Shown here in pieces: positions 17,693 through 26,348 of a DNA stretch of 64,000 bases (its first letter is position 1; each line of letters begins with the position of its first letter). The translations under genes were made by a program, and so were the position numbers. Origin of the DNA: Ancylomarina longa (GTDB taxonomy: Bacteria > Bacteroidota > Bacteroidia > Bacteroidales > Marinifilaceae); NCBI RefSeq assembly GCF_003996985.1, contig NZ_RJJX01000002.1, positions 62,001-126,000 of the forward strand. The letters are read 5' to 3'. Below the pieces are notes generated by a model that worked only from the letters and a program-made list of their open reading frames with translations, searched no databases and was not told the DNA's origin.

Positions 17693-17707
17693 ATTATTAA
17701 TTAAGCT

Positions 17708-18058
17708 ATGAATATAGAAACCAAACAAATTGATACTATTACTATAATGAAATTAGGTGAAACCAATCGTCTTTATGCCCTGAATGCCAATATAGCTAAA
17801 GAAAAGATGAATGAAGTTCTTACGCAGCCTGAATCCAAACTTGTAGTGGATTTTGAGGCCATAAATTTTATAGATAGTTCAGGATTTGGAGCTTTATTAT
17901 CCGCTCTTAAAACATCAAAAGAACATCACAGTAAAATTAAATTATGCAATATCAATAGGGATGTTATGGAATTGATCGAATTGATGCAATTAGATTCAAT
18001 ATTTGATATTCTGCAAGATCCTTCAGCTTGTATCAATAGCTTTTCATCTGTAGAATAA
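17708..18058 (+). CDS. STAS-domain anti-sigma factor antagonist
   Basis: A 116-residue protein of the SpoIIAA/RsbV type. The motif INFIDSSGFGALLSAL contains the Ser (57 or 58) that partner kinases phosphorylate. In a partner-switching system the unphosphorylated form binds an anti-sigma or other kinase, and a PP2C phosphatase reactivates it. Such a phosphatase is encoded 9 bp downstream. No RsbW-like kinase gene is in the window, so the third partner is elsewhere or the output is not a sigma factor. Confidence 0.85.
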   Translation: MNIETKQIDTITIMKLGETNRLYALNANIAKEKMNEVLTQPESKLVVDFEAINFIDSSGFGALLSALKTSKEHHSKIKLCNINRDVMELIELMQLDSIFDILQDPSACINSFSSVE

Positions 18059-18067
18059 ATCGCCAAT

Positions 18068-19630
18068 ATGGCCAATGCTTCGCCACATATTCTAGTTGTT
18101 GACGATGACGTAATTATCCTAAAGTTTATTGAGTTTACCCTGAAGGGATTAGGTTATCAAACTACACTTGCAAAAAATGGAAAAGAAGCTATCGAACATG
18201 CTAATAATCAACACTTCGATTTAATTATTTCTGATTTGTATATGCCATTAATGGATGGCAACGAGTTGGTACGTCACTTTCGAAAATCTCCAGAATACAA
18301 ACACACACCTTTTATTTTTCTTTCAGGAAACAATGAGGAGGAGACCTGGATCAAAAATTTAAATGATGGTGCAGACGATTTCATCACCAAACCCATCAAG
18401 CAGAAGATCTTCATTTCTAAAATAAAATCTCATCTTAAAAAAGCCTATTTAAGAGCAGATCTAATAAATGGTGCCCGTAAAAACAATATAAATTTCGATA
18501 AAGGAAGTCTGATTTATTGTGCAAATCGGATTAAACCCTTCCCTCTGTCGCGAAAATATATCAAAACAAAAATAAAAGTTGTTTACACAGATACTGATCT
18601 GTTTATGGCTTTACAGGAGATGAATACCTGGGGTATTATCATCGATGATAATGCAAACTGGGCTATGGATATTATTCAAAAGATAACGGAAATTGTATCT
18701 CAACATATTCCAGTAAGCCTTCTATTATCGGACACGCAGGATACAGAAAAAATTGACTCCTTACTCAACTATCAAATCAACACTTATCTTTATAAATCAC
18801 TACCCTCTAAACTAATTATTCATCAAATAAATTCAGATATACAGAGAGAGGTTATCTTAAAGAACAAGTATCTAAACGCATTAAATACAGCAGCAAAAAG
18901 ATCTCCAATACGTTGTGAAAATGATTACGAATTAGATGTAAGAGATTACAATATTCAAATATTGCACGAACCATATGATAAATTACCCGGTGGGGATTAT
19001 TATGAAATAATTGAAGTAGATGAAAATCGAAAAATTTTTGTTTTGGGCGATGTAATGGGTAAAAAATGGGATGCCTGGTTTTTCGTACCTGCCTACATTG
19101 CCTATATACGAAGTACCATTAATTTTTTTTTAAACAGAAAAGAATTCGATTTTGTAGCATCCCCTGGTAAATTTCTTGAAATTATTAACCAATACGTATT
19201 TAAAGATTTAAAACTAACCGAGGTTTTCACAACTCTTAGTATAATATCCATCTGCACAGCTTCAAATAAAATAAGTGTTGCTTCTGCTGGTGCTCTCCGC
19301 CCTTATTACTTCAATGGTGCTGACAAAACCATCTCTCAATTAAATATTGTTGGAACCTTATTGGGCGTTATTCCAGATGCCAGATACCAAAGTTTGGTAC
19401 ACGATTTCCAGCAAGGAGACAAACTGATATTTTATACTGATGGCTTTACAGAAGCTACCAATGACAAGAATAATGAAATGATTGGGGATGATGCTATATT
19501 TTTTGTTTTAGAACAAAATAAAGAAGAAAAAAATCTATCGCCCAGAAAGATGGAGGAAGAACTTACTCATGAATTCAACGTATCAAATTTCGATGATGAT
19601 AGAACACTTATGATTATTCAAAGAAATTAA
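18068..19630 (+). CDS. Response regulator with SpoIIE/RsbU-type PP2C phosphatase output
   Basis: A 520-residue protein. Residues 5-125 are a receiver (VVDDD acidic pocket, phospho-acceptor Asp56 in ISDLYMP, conserved Lys in FITKPIK). Residues 145-290 are a second, degenerate receiver-like segment without a clear phospho-Asp. Residues 300-520 are a PP2C phosphatase with GGDYYE, GDVMGKKWDAWF, SAGALRPYYF, FYTDGFTEA and DDRTLMII metal-binding motifs. Phosphorylation of the receiver should control dephosphorylation of the STAS protein encoded just upstream. The GDVMGKxWDAWF form is what I recall from Bacteroidota homologues. Confidence 0.87.
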   Translation: MANASPHILVVDDDVIILKFIEFTLKGLGYQTTLAKNGKEAIEHANNQHFDLIISDLYMPLMDGNELVRHFRKSPEYKHTPFIFLSGNNEEETWIKNLNDGADDFITKPIKQKIFISKIKSHLKKAYLRADLINGARKNNINFDKGSLIYCANRIKPFPLSRKYIKTKIKVVYTDTDLFMALQEMNTWGIIIDDNANWAMDIIQKITEIVSQHIPVSLLLSDTQDTEKIDSLLNYQINTYLYKSLPSKLIIHQINSDIQREVILKNKYLNALNTAAKRSPIRCENDYELDVRDYNIQILHEPYDKLPGGDYYEIIEVDENRKIFVLGDVMGKKWDAWFFVPAYIAYIRSTINFFLNRKEFDFVASPGKFLEIINQYVFKDLKLTEVFTTLSIISICTASNKISVASAGALRPYYFNGADKTISQLNIVGTLLGVIPDARYQSLVHDFQQGDKLIFYTDGFTEATNDKNNEMIGDDAIFFVLEQNKEEKNLSPRKMEEELTHEFNVSNFDDDRTLMIIQRN

Positions 19631-19692
19631 TTCTTTTCGCCTTTATATCCAATATTTTTATCATTTTTGCCATTGAAATAAAATTAGCTGCG

Positions 19693-20013
19693 ATGAATGA
19701 TATCATTGGATGGATAGGTAGTCTTCTTTTTGCAATTTGTGCGCTACCACAAGTAATTCACACTTTTAAAACCAGAAAAACAGACGATTTAAACGAATTG
19801 TTTTTATGGCTTTGGTTTTGGGGAGAAGTATTTACTTTTACTTATATAATCATTGATGATCTTGCCAGCAACATCCATCATATTCCACTATACTTCAACT
19901 ATATTTTCAATCTTATTTTATTGTTCTATTTACTTTTTGCCAAGTACACCTACAATACAAAACCTACCACCTTAGCTATTCTAAGGCATAGAATCAAAAA
20001 GAATAACAGATAA
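19693..20013 (+). CDS. PQ-loop (SemiSWEET-like) small membrane protein
   Basis: A 106-residue protein with three hydrophobic helices and the opening IGWIGSLLFAICALPQVIHTFKTRKTDDLNELFLWLWFWGE, which carries the PQ motif near residue 19. SemiSWEETs are three-helix sugar transporters that act as dimers. The actual substrate here is unknown. It stands alone after the phosphatase gene and ends at a shared bidirectional terminator. Confidence 0.82.
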   Translation: MNDIIGWIGSLLFAICALPQVIHTFKTRKTDDLNELFLWLWFWGEVFTFTYIIIDDLASNIHHIPLYFNYIFNLILLFYLLFAKYTYNTKPTTLAILRHRIKKNNR

Positions 20014-20017
20014 AGAA

Positions 20018-20041
20018 AAAGCCGAATAGAAATTCGGCTTT
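20018..20041. terminator. Bidirectional terminator between the PQ-loop gene and citC
   Basis: AAAGCCGAAT pairs with ATTCGGCTTT (loop AGAA), with A run before and T run after. It serves the plus-strand gene ending at 20013 and the minus-strand citC ending at 20047. Confidence 0.88.
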
Positions 20042-20046
20042 ATAAA

Positions 20047-21120
20047 TTAATGTCTGGTCACTGTATTCTTAATTTTCTCCCGAATTTCTCTTGATTCATC
20101 TGAGAGCAAAAAACTCTTAGTCGACTGAGGTAAAAAATCCAGAATTTCTTCCAATCGATCTTTCCGTATAGCTTCTCTAACTTTAGATGCTGATATATAA
20201 TTTTTATCCCCACCACAAGTAATACGAGGTATCTCCAAAACTTCGACCCCATTTGCAGGCAAGTGTTTCAACATTGCCTCATTATAGGCTGCAGTAACTG
20301 GAGAATACATCTCTGTTCCAACATATCTCTTATTAATATTTAAAATTGGAACAATATATCTTAAAAAAGTTAACACATCTAATTCAGCCTGCTTCGCAGC
20401 AATATCACATTGTTTTTCTTCCTTTAAGAAGTAACAAGGAAATATCGTTCCAGAAACTACATAATCTCCCCCCTTTACCATGATCAAATTGTCAATATGA
20501 CCTAACTCCTCTTTTATTAATCTCCAACGAATATTGAATGTGAAAGAGGAACGATCTTCTTCAACAATAAAAAGATAAACCAATCTATTTTCCTTACAGG
20601 CCTTTTCGATTAAATATTTATGCCCTTTGGTAAAAGGATTACAATTCACAACAACAGCTGCAATATTGCCAACAGTTACTTCCCTTCTGAGTGATCTTAA
20701 ATAATCCTGGTAAGTTTTAATATTTTCGTAGCCAAACTCCAAAACCGAAAACAAAGGCTCCGCAGTTGCAATTTCAGTAAATCCAAGTCCTTTAAATACC
20801 TCTAAATTCCGAGGTTTAGTATAAACAAAAATGTGCTTAAACTTTAAAATAACTCTATCAATTAGATGGGTAACAATTTGAGCGAAGGCAGCACCCTCTC
20901 TAAATTTTGGTGATACGGCTACGTATTTAAGCACTTTGCCTTTGTGTGATCCTGTTCCGATCACCTCTCCATTTAAATTGTACAATATCATTGTATAATC
21001 CACATCATGAGGATCAAAATCAAATCCAAGAGGTTCCAGAAATTCAGAAACCAATTTTATATCAAACGGGTTAATTAAATCTAAAGATTCTTCCCGATAA
21101 TCCGTATTTTCAACTCCCAT
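20047..21120 (-). CDS. citC: [Citrate (pro-3S)-lyase] ligase
   Basis: A 357-residue enzyme that acetylates the phosphoribosyl-dephospho-CoA arm on CitD, switching citrate lyase on. The N-terminal 130 residues are a GNAT-like region (KYVAVSPKFREGAAFAQIVTHLI). From about 150 a nucleotidyltransferase domain starts (VVNCNPFTKGHKYLIEKA, HIGH-like), and ISASKVREAI lies near the end. It is the last gene of the cit operon here, 179 bp after citXG. In Escherichia coli citC comes first. Confidence 0.93.
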   Translation of the reverse strand: MGVENTDYREESLDLINPFDIKLVSEFLEPLGFDFDPHDVDYTMILYNLNGEVIGTGSHKGKVLKYVAVSPKFREGAAFAQIVTHLIDRVILKFKHIFVYTKPRNLEVFKGLGFTEIATAEPLFSVLEFGYENIKTYQDYLRSLRREVTVGNIAAVVVNCNPFTKGHKYLIEKACKENRLVYLFIVEEDRSSFTFNIRWRLIKEELGHIDNLIMVKGGDYVVSGTIFPCYFLKEEKQCDIAAKQAELDVLTFLRYIVPILNINKRYVGTEMYSPVTAAYNEAMLKHLPANGVEVLEIPRITCGGDKNYISASKVREAIRKDRLEEILDFLPQSTKSFLLSDESREIREKIKNTVTRH

Positions 21121-21299
21121 CCCTTTTTCCGTTAGTTTATTTACTAAATATTTTGTGTGATCTATTATGCTATTAAATACTATTCAATGTTATGAGATTT
21201 TAATGACAAACACATTTTTTTGAATATGTTTCAAAGGTTCTGAGGACCCCCAAAAACATGATAAAAGTTTTTTGAATATTCCTCCTATTTTTGTATTCA

Positions 21300-22697
21300 T
21301 CATGATTTCCCATATCGCCTATTAATCTTATAGAGAAACAATGAAACTGCAAGTAAATCTGCTGATCCCCCAGGTGATATATGATTTACCTGACAATACT
21401 CAATTAACTCCTGATATTTTAATTCAAAAAAACGAATCTCTCGAGTAATATATGCTTGATGTGATTTCTCCTTTAGTTCCTCCAAGATGTTCTCTCCCTT
21501 ACGATATAATATATTGCTATCGTCATTATTTGCCATTATAGACAATAATGCAAGCGTAAGTCCCTTTTGAAGTATTTTGTCTGTCAATACCTCCACCTTA
21601 TCAAAACTCCCTCTTAATACCGGAAGGGCATATTTAAAAACAGTTGGTAATCCATCTTGAATTTCTCCTCTTATTCCTTTTCCTTTTTCACCAAATTTGT
21701 CAAAACACTCCTCTCCATGAGTCTTTTGATTTGGATACATTCTTCGAACAAGTTCCCTATCGACTAAATTTCCATTAAGATCTTTAATTATTTCAACAAA
21801 TTTCTGGTAAGAAAAGTTTCCCTGAGCGATAAGATAAGCACTAATAAACAGAGAAAATCCCAGTAAAAAAATGGCTCCTTTATGCGTATTTACACCATTA
21901 GTCTCGATAAACATATCCTGTTCCATCCTTATCCCCACCTGTCTTAATTTAGGTAGCGCGTCCGAAAGATGCTCTCCGGAAAAAGTATATCCAAAATCGA
22001 CTATTTCTTTAAAATAAACAGAAAGAACAGCACTTGAATTCAAAAAAGTACCGAAATCCATATCTGTATGAGAACCATTGGATACCCGATCCACTAATCC
22101 AGGTTTTGGAGTAAGTGCAACTTCGTGCAAAAGTGCTTTTAACCCTTCTGCTGCAATGTCTTTAGAGATTCTTTCTTTCTCCTTCTCCTTCCAATATAAA
22201 TTAATATCCTTACTAATTTTTTGCCTTAGCTCATTCAAATCATGAGCTTGATTTCTCATACAATAAACAGCAGGATGCGAATTGCAATAATAGCAAGCTT
22301 TTGCCTTACCTGAAGATACAGGATTGCCTTTCTGATCCGTAATATCCACATCTATAAGTCTGCCTAACGGATGTTCCTCCTCAAAAATTTCTGTTATCCT
22401 TTTAATATCTGTAGCCTCATTTCCTTCCAATAAAACTGGTGTCAAATAAAACTCTCCTGCACAATCCTCATGATTTATTTCCTCTTCTTCACAGATATTA
22501 ATCCGATAGGACAATAAGAATATTTTCAAATCATTCAAACAAGAATCAAAAAAGTGCTTGAAGAGTGAATTTGATTTAGGGTAGCCAGGAATATTCAGAC
22601 TGAAGCTCAGAGAAGCATTCCCTTGATCCGCAAATTTTTGCCTTGCTTTGGCTCTTTGCTCTTTGGCTTCTAATATATTTTGCAATACTGTATCCAT
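21300..22697 (-). CDS. citXG: Fused CitX-CitG: apo-citrate lyase phosphoribosyl-dephospho-CoA transferase / triphosphoribosyl-dephospho-CoA synthase
   Basis: A 465-residue fusion. Residues 1-175 match CitX, which attaches the prosthetic group to CitD (SLSFSLNIPGYPKSN start; Cys/His motif KACYYCNSHPAVYCMRNQAH). Residues 185-465 match CitG, which makes triphosphoribosyl-dephospho-CoA from dephospho-CoA and ATP (LTPKPGLVDRVSNGSHTDMD, GVNTHKGAIFLLG, DDSNILYRKG, SPGGSADLLAVSLFL). I recall the same fusion in Haemophilus influenzae. It lies 74 bp after citF. Confidence 0.92.
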   Translation of the reverse strand: MDTVLQNILEAKEQRAKARQKFADQGNASLSFSLNIPGYPKSNSLFKHFFDSCLNDLKIFLLSYRINICEEEEINHEDCAGEFYLTPVLLEGNEATDIKRITEIFEEEHPLGRLIDVDITDQKGNPVSSGKAKACYYCNSHPAVYCMRNQAHDLNELRQKISKDINLYWKEKEKERISKDIAAEGLKALLHEVALTPKPGLVDRVSNGSHTDMDFGTFLNSSAVLSVYFKEIVDFGYTFSGEHLSDALPKLRQVGIRMEQDMFIETNGVNTHKGAIFLLGFSLFISAYLIAQGNFSYQKFVEIIKDLNGNLVDRELVRRMYPNQKTHGEECFDKFGEKGKGIRGEIQDGLPTVFKYALPVLRGSFDKVEVLTDKILQKGLTLALLSIMANNDDSNILYRKGENILEELKEKSHQAYITREIRFFELKYQELIEYCQVNHISPGGSADLLAVSLFLYKINRRYGKS

Positions 22698-22771
22698 TCC
22701 TTCACAAAATTACACCCTAAAAGTAGAATTACAATTAGGGTGCAACTTTTTATTAATTCATTCAGATAACT

Positions 22772-24331
22772 TTAGGAAAGATTCTCCACATTGTATATTA
22801 CATCGATGATCGTTCCATCCCGGTATTCTACCAGAGCAACTATTTTATCCCCAAGTTTTTTCTCCGCGGGCAAACCAGTCATCTCCTCCACTTCCTTTTT
22901 AAGATCACGAATATCCACAACCTTTACACCTGCCTTTTTTAAGGCAGCTGCCAGATTTGGTTTCGAAGGATTCACACAAACGCCTCTTTCTGTAACAATT
23001 GCATCAACGCTTTCTCCTGGTGTTACCACGGTGTGTACCCTATCCTGAACAATAGGCAATCTACCTCGGAAGGAAGGACAAACAATAACCGTTAAACTTG
23101 CACCGGATGCAGTATCAGAATGCCCTCCTGAAGCACCACGAATTTCACCGGATGCACCTGTTATAACATTCACATTAAAATCAACATCAACCTCTAAAGC
23201 ACCAAGAACAACCACATCTAATTTATTGGTCATCGAGCCACAATTGTTAGCATTCGCATACTGATCACCGGTGATTTCTATATGATTAGGGTTATTTAAT
23301 ACCGAAGTACTAACGGCAGCATCAAAAGATTGAACATCAAAAATAGAATGAAACAATCCTTCATTCAGCATATCAACGCCATAGGAAGTTACCCCACCAA
23401 TCATGAAGCTTCCTTTAATATCCTTGCGTTTCATATCCTCACGAAGAAATTTAGCAACAGCCAAAGAAGCACCACCAGCTCCTACCTGAAAGGACATTCC
23501 ATTTTTAAACAAACCAGAATGTTCGATAACAGAAGCTGCAATTTTTGCAATCCGCAAATCCATTGGTGATTTGGTTATACGCGTAGTACCAGAAGCAATT
23601 TTCGTTGCATCACCAATACTATCTACCTTAACTACAAAGTCAATAAAATGCTGACGTATAGTACAAGGAACACAAGGATATTCTACCAAATTATCAGTAA
23701 CGATAATTACATTTTTTGAATATCTGGCATCAATATCAGCATATCCCATTGACCCAAAAGCTGACGGCCCGTGAGCACCGGTTGCATTTCCTTCTTCATC
23801 AGCAGCGGCAGCGGCCAATACCGACAAATCTGGCTTAATTCTTCCGGTAAGGAAATCACGAACACGACCTCCATGAGAGTGAATTATGGCTGGATATTTC
23901 AATTTTCCCTTTGAAATAATTTCCCCTAATTGTCCCCTAATACCAGAGGTAAATATTTTTGTGATCATCCCTTTTTCCACGTATGGAACCAATCCATCAT
24001 GAGCGGAAGTTAGCGACGAAGAAGCCAAAGTAATATCCTTGATTCCTAATTGATCTAAAATCTTAATGGTAGCCATCAATACATGATCTCCACCCCGCAA
24101 ATGGTGATGAAAAGTAACGGTCATACCGTCAAAAGGATTGCACTTTTTTATTGCATCCTCTAAAGTATCACACAGTTTAGATGTATGTGGCTTTTTCGCT
24201 TTTAACGTTCGGGAGATATTTGTAACAGGCACCTCATCTTCGATAATACTTTTCCATACGCCCTGGAATGGTTCAAGCTTACCCAAGCCTTCTATATATT
24301 CTGGAATTTCTACTCCAATTGCATTTTTCAT
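22772..24331 (-). CDS. citF: Citrate lyase alpha subunit (citrate CoA-transferase)
   Basis: A 519-residue subunit that moves the acyl-carrier thioester from acetate to citrate. Visible motifs are FDGMTVTFHHHLRGGD near residue 70, SHGGRVRDFLTGRI, and ITGASGEIRGASGGHSDTA near residue 410. Length and sequence match CitF throughout. It works in the alpha-beta-gamma complex with CitE and CitD, encoded just upstream. The product pair is acetate and oxaloacetate. Confidence 0.95.
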   Translation of the reverse strand: MKNAIGVEIPEYIEGLGKLEPFQGVWKSIIEDEVPVTNISRTLKAKKPHTSKLCDTLEDAIKKCNPFDGMTVTFHHHLRGGDHVLMATIKILDQLGIKDITLASSSLTSAHDGLVPYVEKGMITKIFTSGIRGQLGEIISKGKLKYPAIIHSHGGRVRDFLTGRIKPDLSVLAAAAADEEGNATGAHGPSAFGSMGYADIDARYSKNVIIVTDNLVEYPCVPCTIRQHFIDFVVKVDSIGDATKIASGTTRITKSPMDLRIAKIAASVIEHSGLFKNGMSFQVGAGGASLAVAKFLREDMKRKDIKGSFMIGGVTSYGVDMLNEGLFHSIFDVQSFDAAVSTSVLNNPNHIEITGDQYANANNCGSMTNKLDVVVLGALEVDVDFNVNVITGASGEIRGASGGHSDTASGASLTVIVCPSFRGRLPIVQDRVHTVVTPGESVDAIVTERGVCVNPSKPNLAAALKKAGVKVVDIRDLKKEVEEMTGLPAEKKLGDKIVALVEYRDGTIIDVIYNVENLS

Positions 24332-24399
24332 TTGTTTACCTTTTAGATGTCATAAATAGATCTGATTTCAAGTAAAATTATTTTCCACTTAAAATCCAA

Positions 24400-25296
24400 T
24401 TACCCGACACTTTTTTCGATTTCCTTTAAATCGATATTTGCATATTCTAAAACTGTAATTGCCCTTTGTACTACAGGAGCATCTACCATTTTTCCGTCTA
24501 TTGCAAAAACACCAATACCAGCTTTTTTATTCTTAATATATTCAGAATAAACGCGGTAAGATTTTCGAACTTCATTTTCGGTTGGATTAAATACCTCGTG
24601 TACCACATCAACCTGTCTGGGATTGATGAGTGCTTTGCCTGCAAAACCAATTTTCTTAATATACTCAGTTTCCTCCCTTAATCCTTCTTCATCATTTACA
24701 TCTGCAAAAACAGTATCTAAAACATCTAAATTATAAGCTTTTCCAGCCATCACGATTCGCTTGCGAGCATAGTCTATACCTACTCCATCAGGAGTTTTTA
24801 TAATTCCCATATCAGCAGTCAAATCTTGTCCACCAATAGTTATTGCATCAATACGAGGGTCTGCCGCAGCAATATCATAAACATTTGCCACTCCTTTAGC
24901 AGTCTCAATCATCACATGAATCGTCATGCTAGGCTCTTCGATATCATGCTCCGACTCAATTCGGCGAACTTCCTTCATGAATTCCTTAACATCCTCAACA
25001 GTTTCCGTTTTTGGAAAACGAATATTATCTGGCTGCAAGGGAACGATTTCTTCCAAATCGGACAATCCAAAAGGAGTATGCATGTTGTTTACACGAACAC
25101 AAACTTCTGTGTCGTAAAAATTAACTGTTTGCAACATATTTCTCACCAAAATACGAGCGGCATCTTTCTGGTTTAATGCCACAGCATCTTCCAAATCCAG
25201 TAAAACTGCATCACATCCATAAACTCCGGCCTGTTGAATCATGGCTGGGTTGTTCCCCGGGATGTATAACATCGATCTTCTTTTCTTTTTAGCCAT
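24400..25296 (-). CDS. citE: Citrate lyase beta subunit (citryl-ACP lyase)
   Basis: A 298-residue HpcH/HpaI-fold protein that cleaves citryl-ACP to acetyl-ACP and oxaloacetate. The start RRSMLYIPGNNPAMI, LLDLEDAVALNQKDAAR, VRVNNMHTPFGLSDL, VMIETAKGV and IGGQDLTADMG (Mg-binding) are all characteristic. Its start codon shares one base with the citD stop (TAATG), so translation is coupled. Confidence 0.95.
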   Translation of the reverse strand: MAKKKRRSMLYIPGNNPAMIQQAGVYGCDAVLLDLEDAVALNQKDAARILVRNMLQTVNFYDTEVCVRVNNMHTPFGLSDLEEIVPLQPDNIRFPKTETVEDVKEFMKEVRRIESEHDIEEPSMTIHVMIETAKGVANVYDIAAADPRIDAITIGGQDLTADMGIIKTPDGVGIDYARKRIVMAGKAYNLDVLDTVFADVNDEEGLREETEYIKKIGFAGKALINPRQVDVVHEVFNPTENEVRKSYRVYSEYIKNKKAGIGVFAIDGKMVDAPVVQRAITVLEYANIDLKEIEKSVG

Positions 25297-25583
25297 TACA
25301 ATGTTCCCTTCTGAATTCCTAACGATCTTTTAATAGCAGTTTCCACTCTTGCTCTTATAGTTTGGTTGAGCGCACCTTTATCCTTAGCGATAAGATGTAC
25401 ATCTTTAATTTCCAGTTCATCCAGAACTTGAATTATCGTTTTGGTAATATCTGCTTCAAATTGCAATATTACCGTTGAAGATATATCGACCTGGCGACCG
25501 GTATCCGGCTGAACAGGCTCAATCAAGATCATAATATCACTTGATTCAAAAGTTCCGGCTTGCGCTTTAAACTTTGGTGTCAT
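25296..25583 (-). CDS. citD: Citrate lyase acyl carrier protein (gamma subunit)
   Basis: A 95-residue carrier protein. QAGTFESSDIMI matches the GTLESGDVMI site of Escherichia coli CitD, and Ser14 is at the same position as the serine that carries the phosphoribosyl-dephospho-CoA arm. KDKGALNQTIRARVETAI matches the conserved C-terminal half. It is the first gene of the operon. The promoter should lie in the long spacer upstream, but I found no clear boxes. Confidence 0.94.
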   Translation of the reverse strand: MTPKFKAQAGTFESSDIMILIEPVQPDTGRQVDISSTVILQFEADITKTIIQVLDELEIKDVHLIAKDKGALNQTIRARVETAIKRSLGIQKGTL

Positions 25584-25885
25584 GCGTTGTAAATATTTGT
25601 TTAAATATAGTTGTGTAGTGATAATTTTAATAGTGCAAATTTTAGTGACTTTCGATAGAATTCAAAGCACTTTTAAAGATTTTTTTCCCTAATGCTACAA
25701 TGTTTTATAACAGAGTTCTCAAAACACTATTCCTCAAGCTATTACCATCAATGACTATTAGTTGTTTTTCTACATTTATAATTAAATTGTATAAAAATCA
25801 AGTCTCAAATGAGTTTTTACACTCTTTTCAATTTTAATATCGATGTTTGTAAGCTCAATTTATTGAAATATTAGCAAACACAACA

Positions 25886-25911
25886 AAGGTTCTGCATAAA
25901 TGCAGAACCTT
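25886..25911. terminator. Perfect 11-bp hairpin upstream of citD
   Basis: AAGGTTCTGCA pairs perfectly with TGCAGAACCTT around a TAAA loop. U runs are weak on both sides, so it may be an RNA structure or a terminator of an unannotated short transcript. Confidence 0.45.
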
Positions 25912-26240
25912 AATTGTTAGTAATAAGTTAGTGGTTAGTCTAAACTTATCCAAAGATAAATTAAAGGTGTGATTAATAGAGATCACAAATGGTAAAAGTT
26001 TGTTTTTCTCTTAAATCTGTCGCAATATAAGTGTAAATATTCAGTTTACGCAAACGTTTTCTGGGTTTTTAACAAAACCTCTCCTCTATTTTTATCAAAT
26101 TGAATAATGACATTACCAATGAATATATTTTTAGGATAGAACAATCAATACCTTCCGTTAATGCAACTAGAATGCTTTTTTTGCTTAAGGATGTATCTAG
26201 TAAATCAAAATATTATAGTAGTATTTTATCTTAAATAGAA

Positions 26241-26276
26241 AAAGGAGTAATCAAGTCTAAACTCAATTACCCCTTT
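26241..26276 (-). terminator. Terminator after the ADP-dependent kinase gene
   Basis: On the minus strand AAAGGGGTAAT pairs with ATTACTCCTTT (one mismatch), followed by TTTTTC. Confidence 0.7.
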
Positions 26277-26348
26277 AATATTTCTATCTTCCGGATTGGA
26301 TTATTTATTCAGCTTTCTGATTAGCAAATATCTGTAAATCCGTGTTAC

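Larger units (their letters stand above)
25584..26348. other. Long non-coding region upstream of the citrate lyase operon
   Basis: 765 bp with no credible ORF. It contains the perfect hairpin at 25886-25911, a plus-strand segment at 25915-25940 that resembles the UUAG-rich core of the small RNAs at 36.2-36.9 kb (GTTAGTAAT...TAGTGGTTAG), and the terminator at 26241-26276 of the upstream kinase gene. The rest is AT-rich and may hold the cit promoter and regulator sites. Confidence 0.5.
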
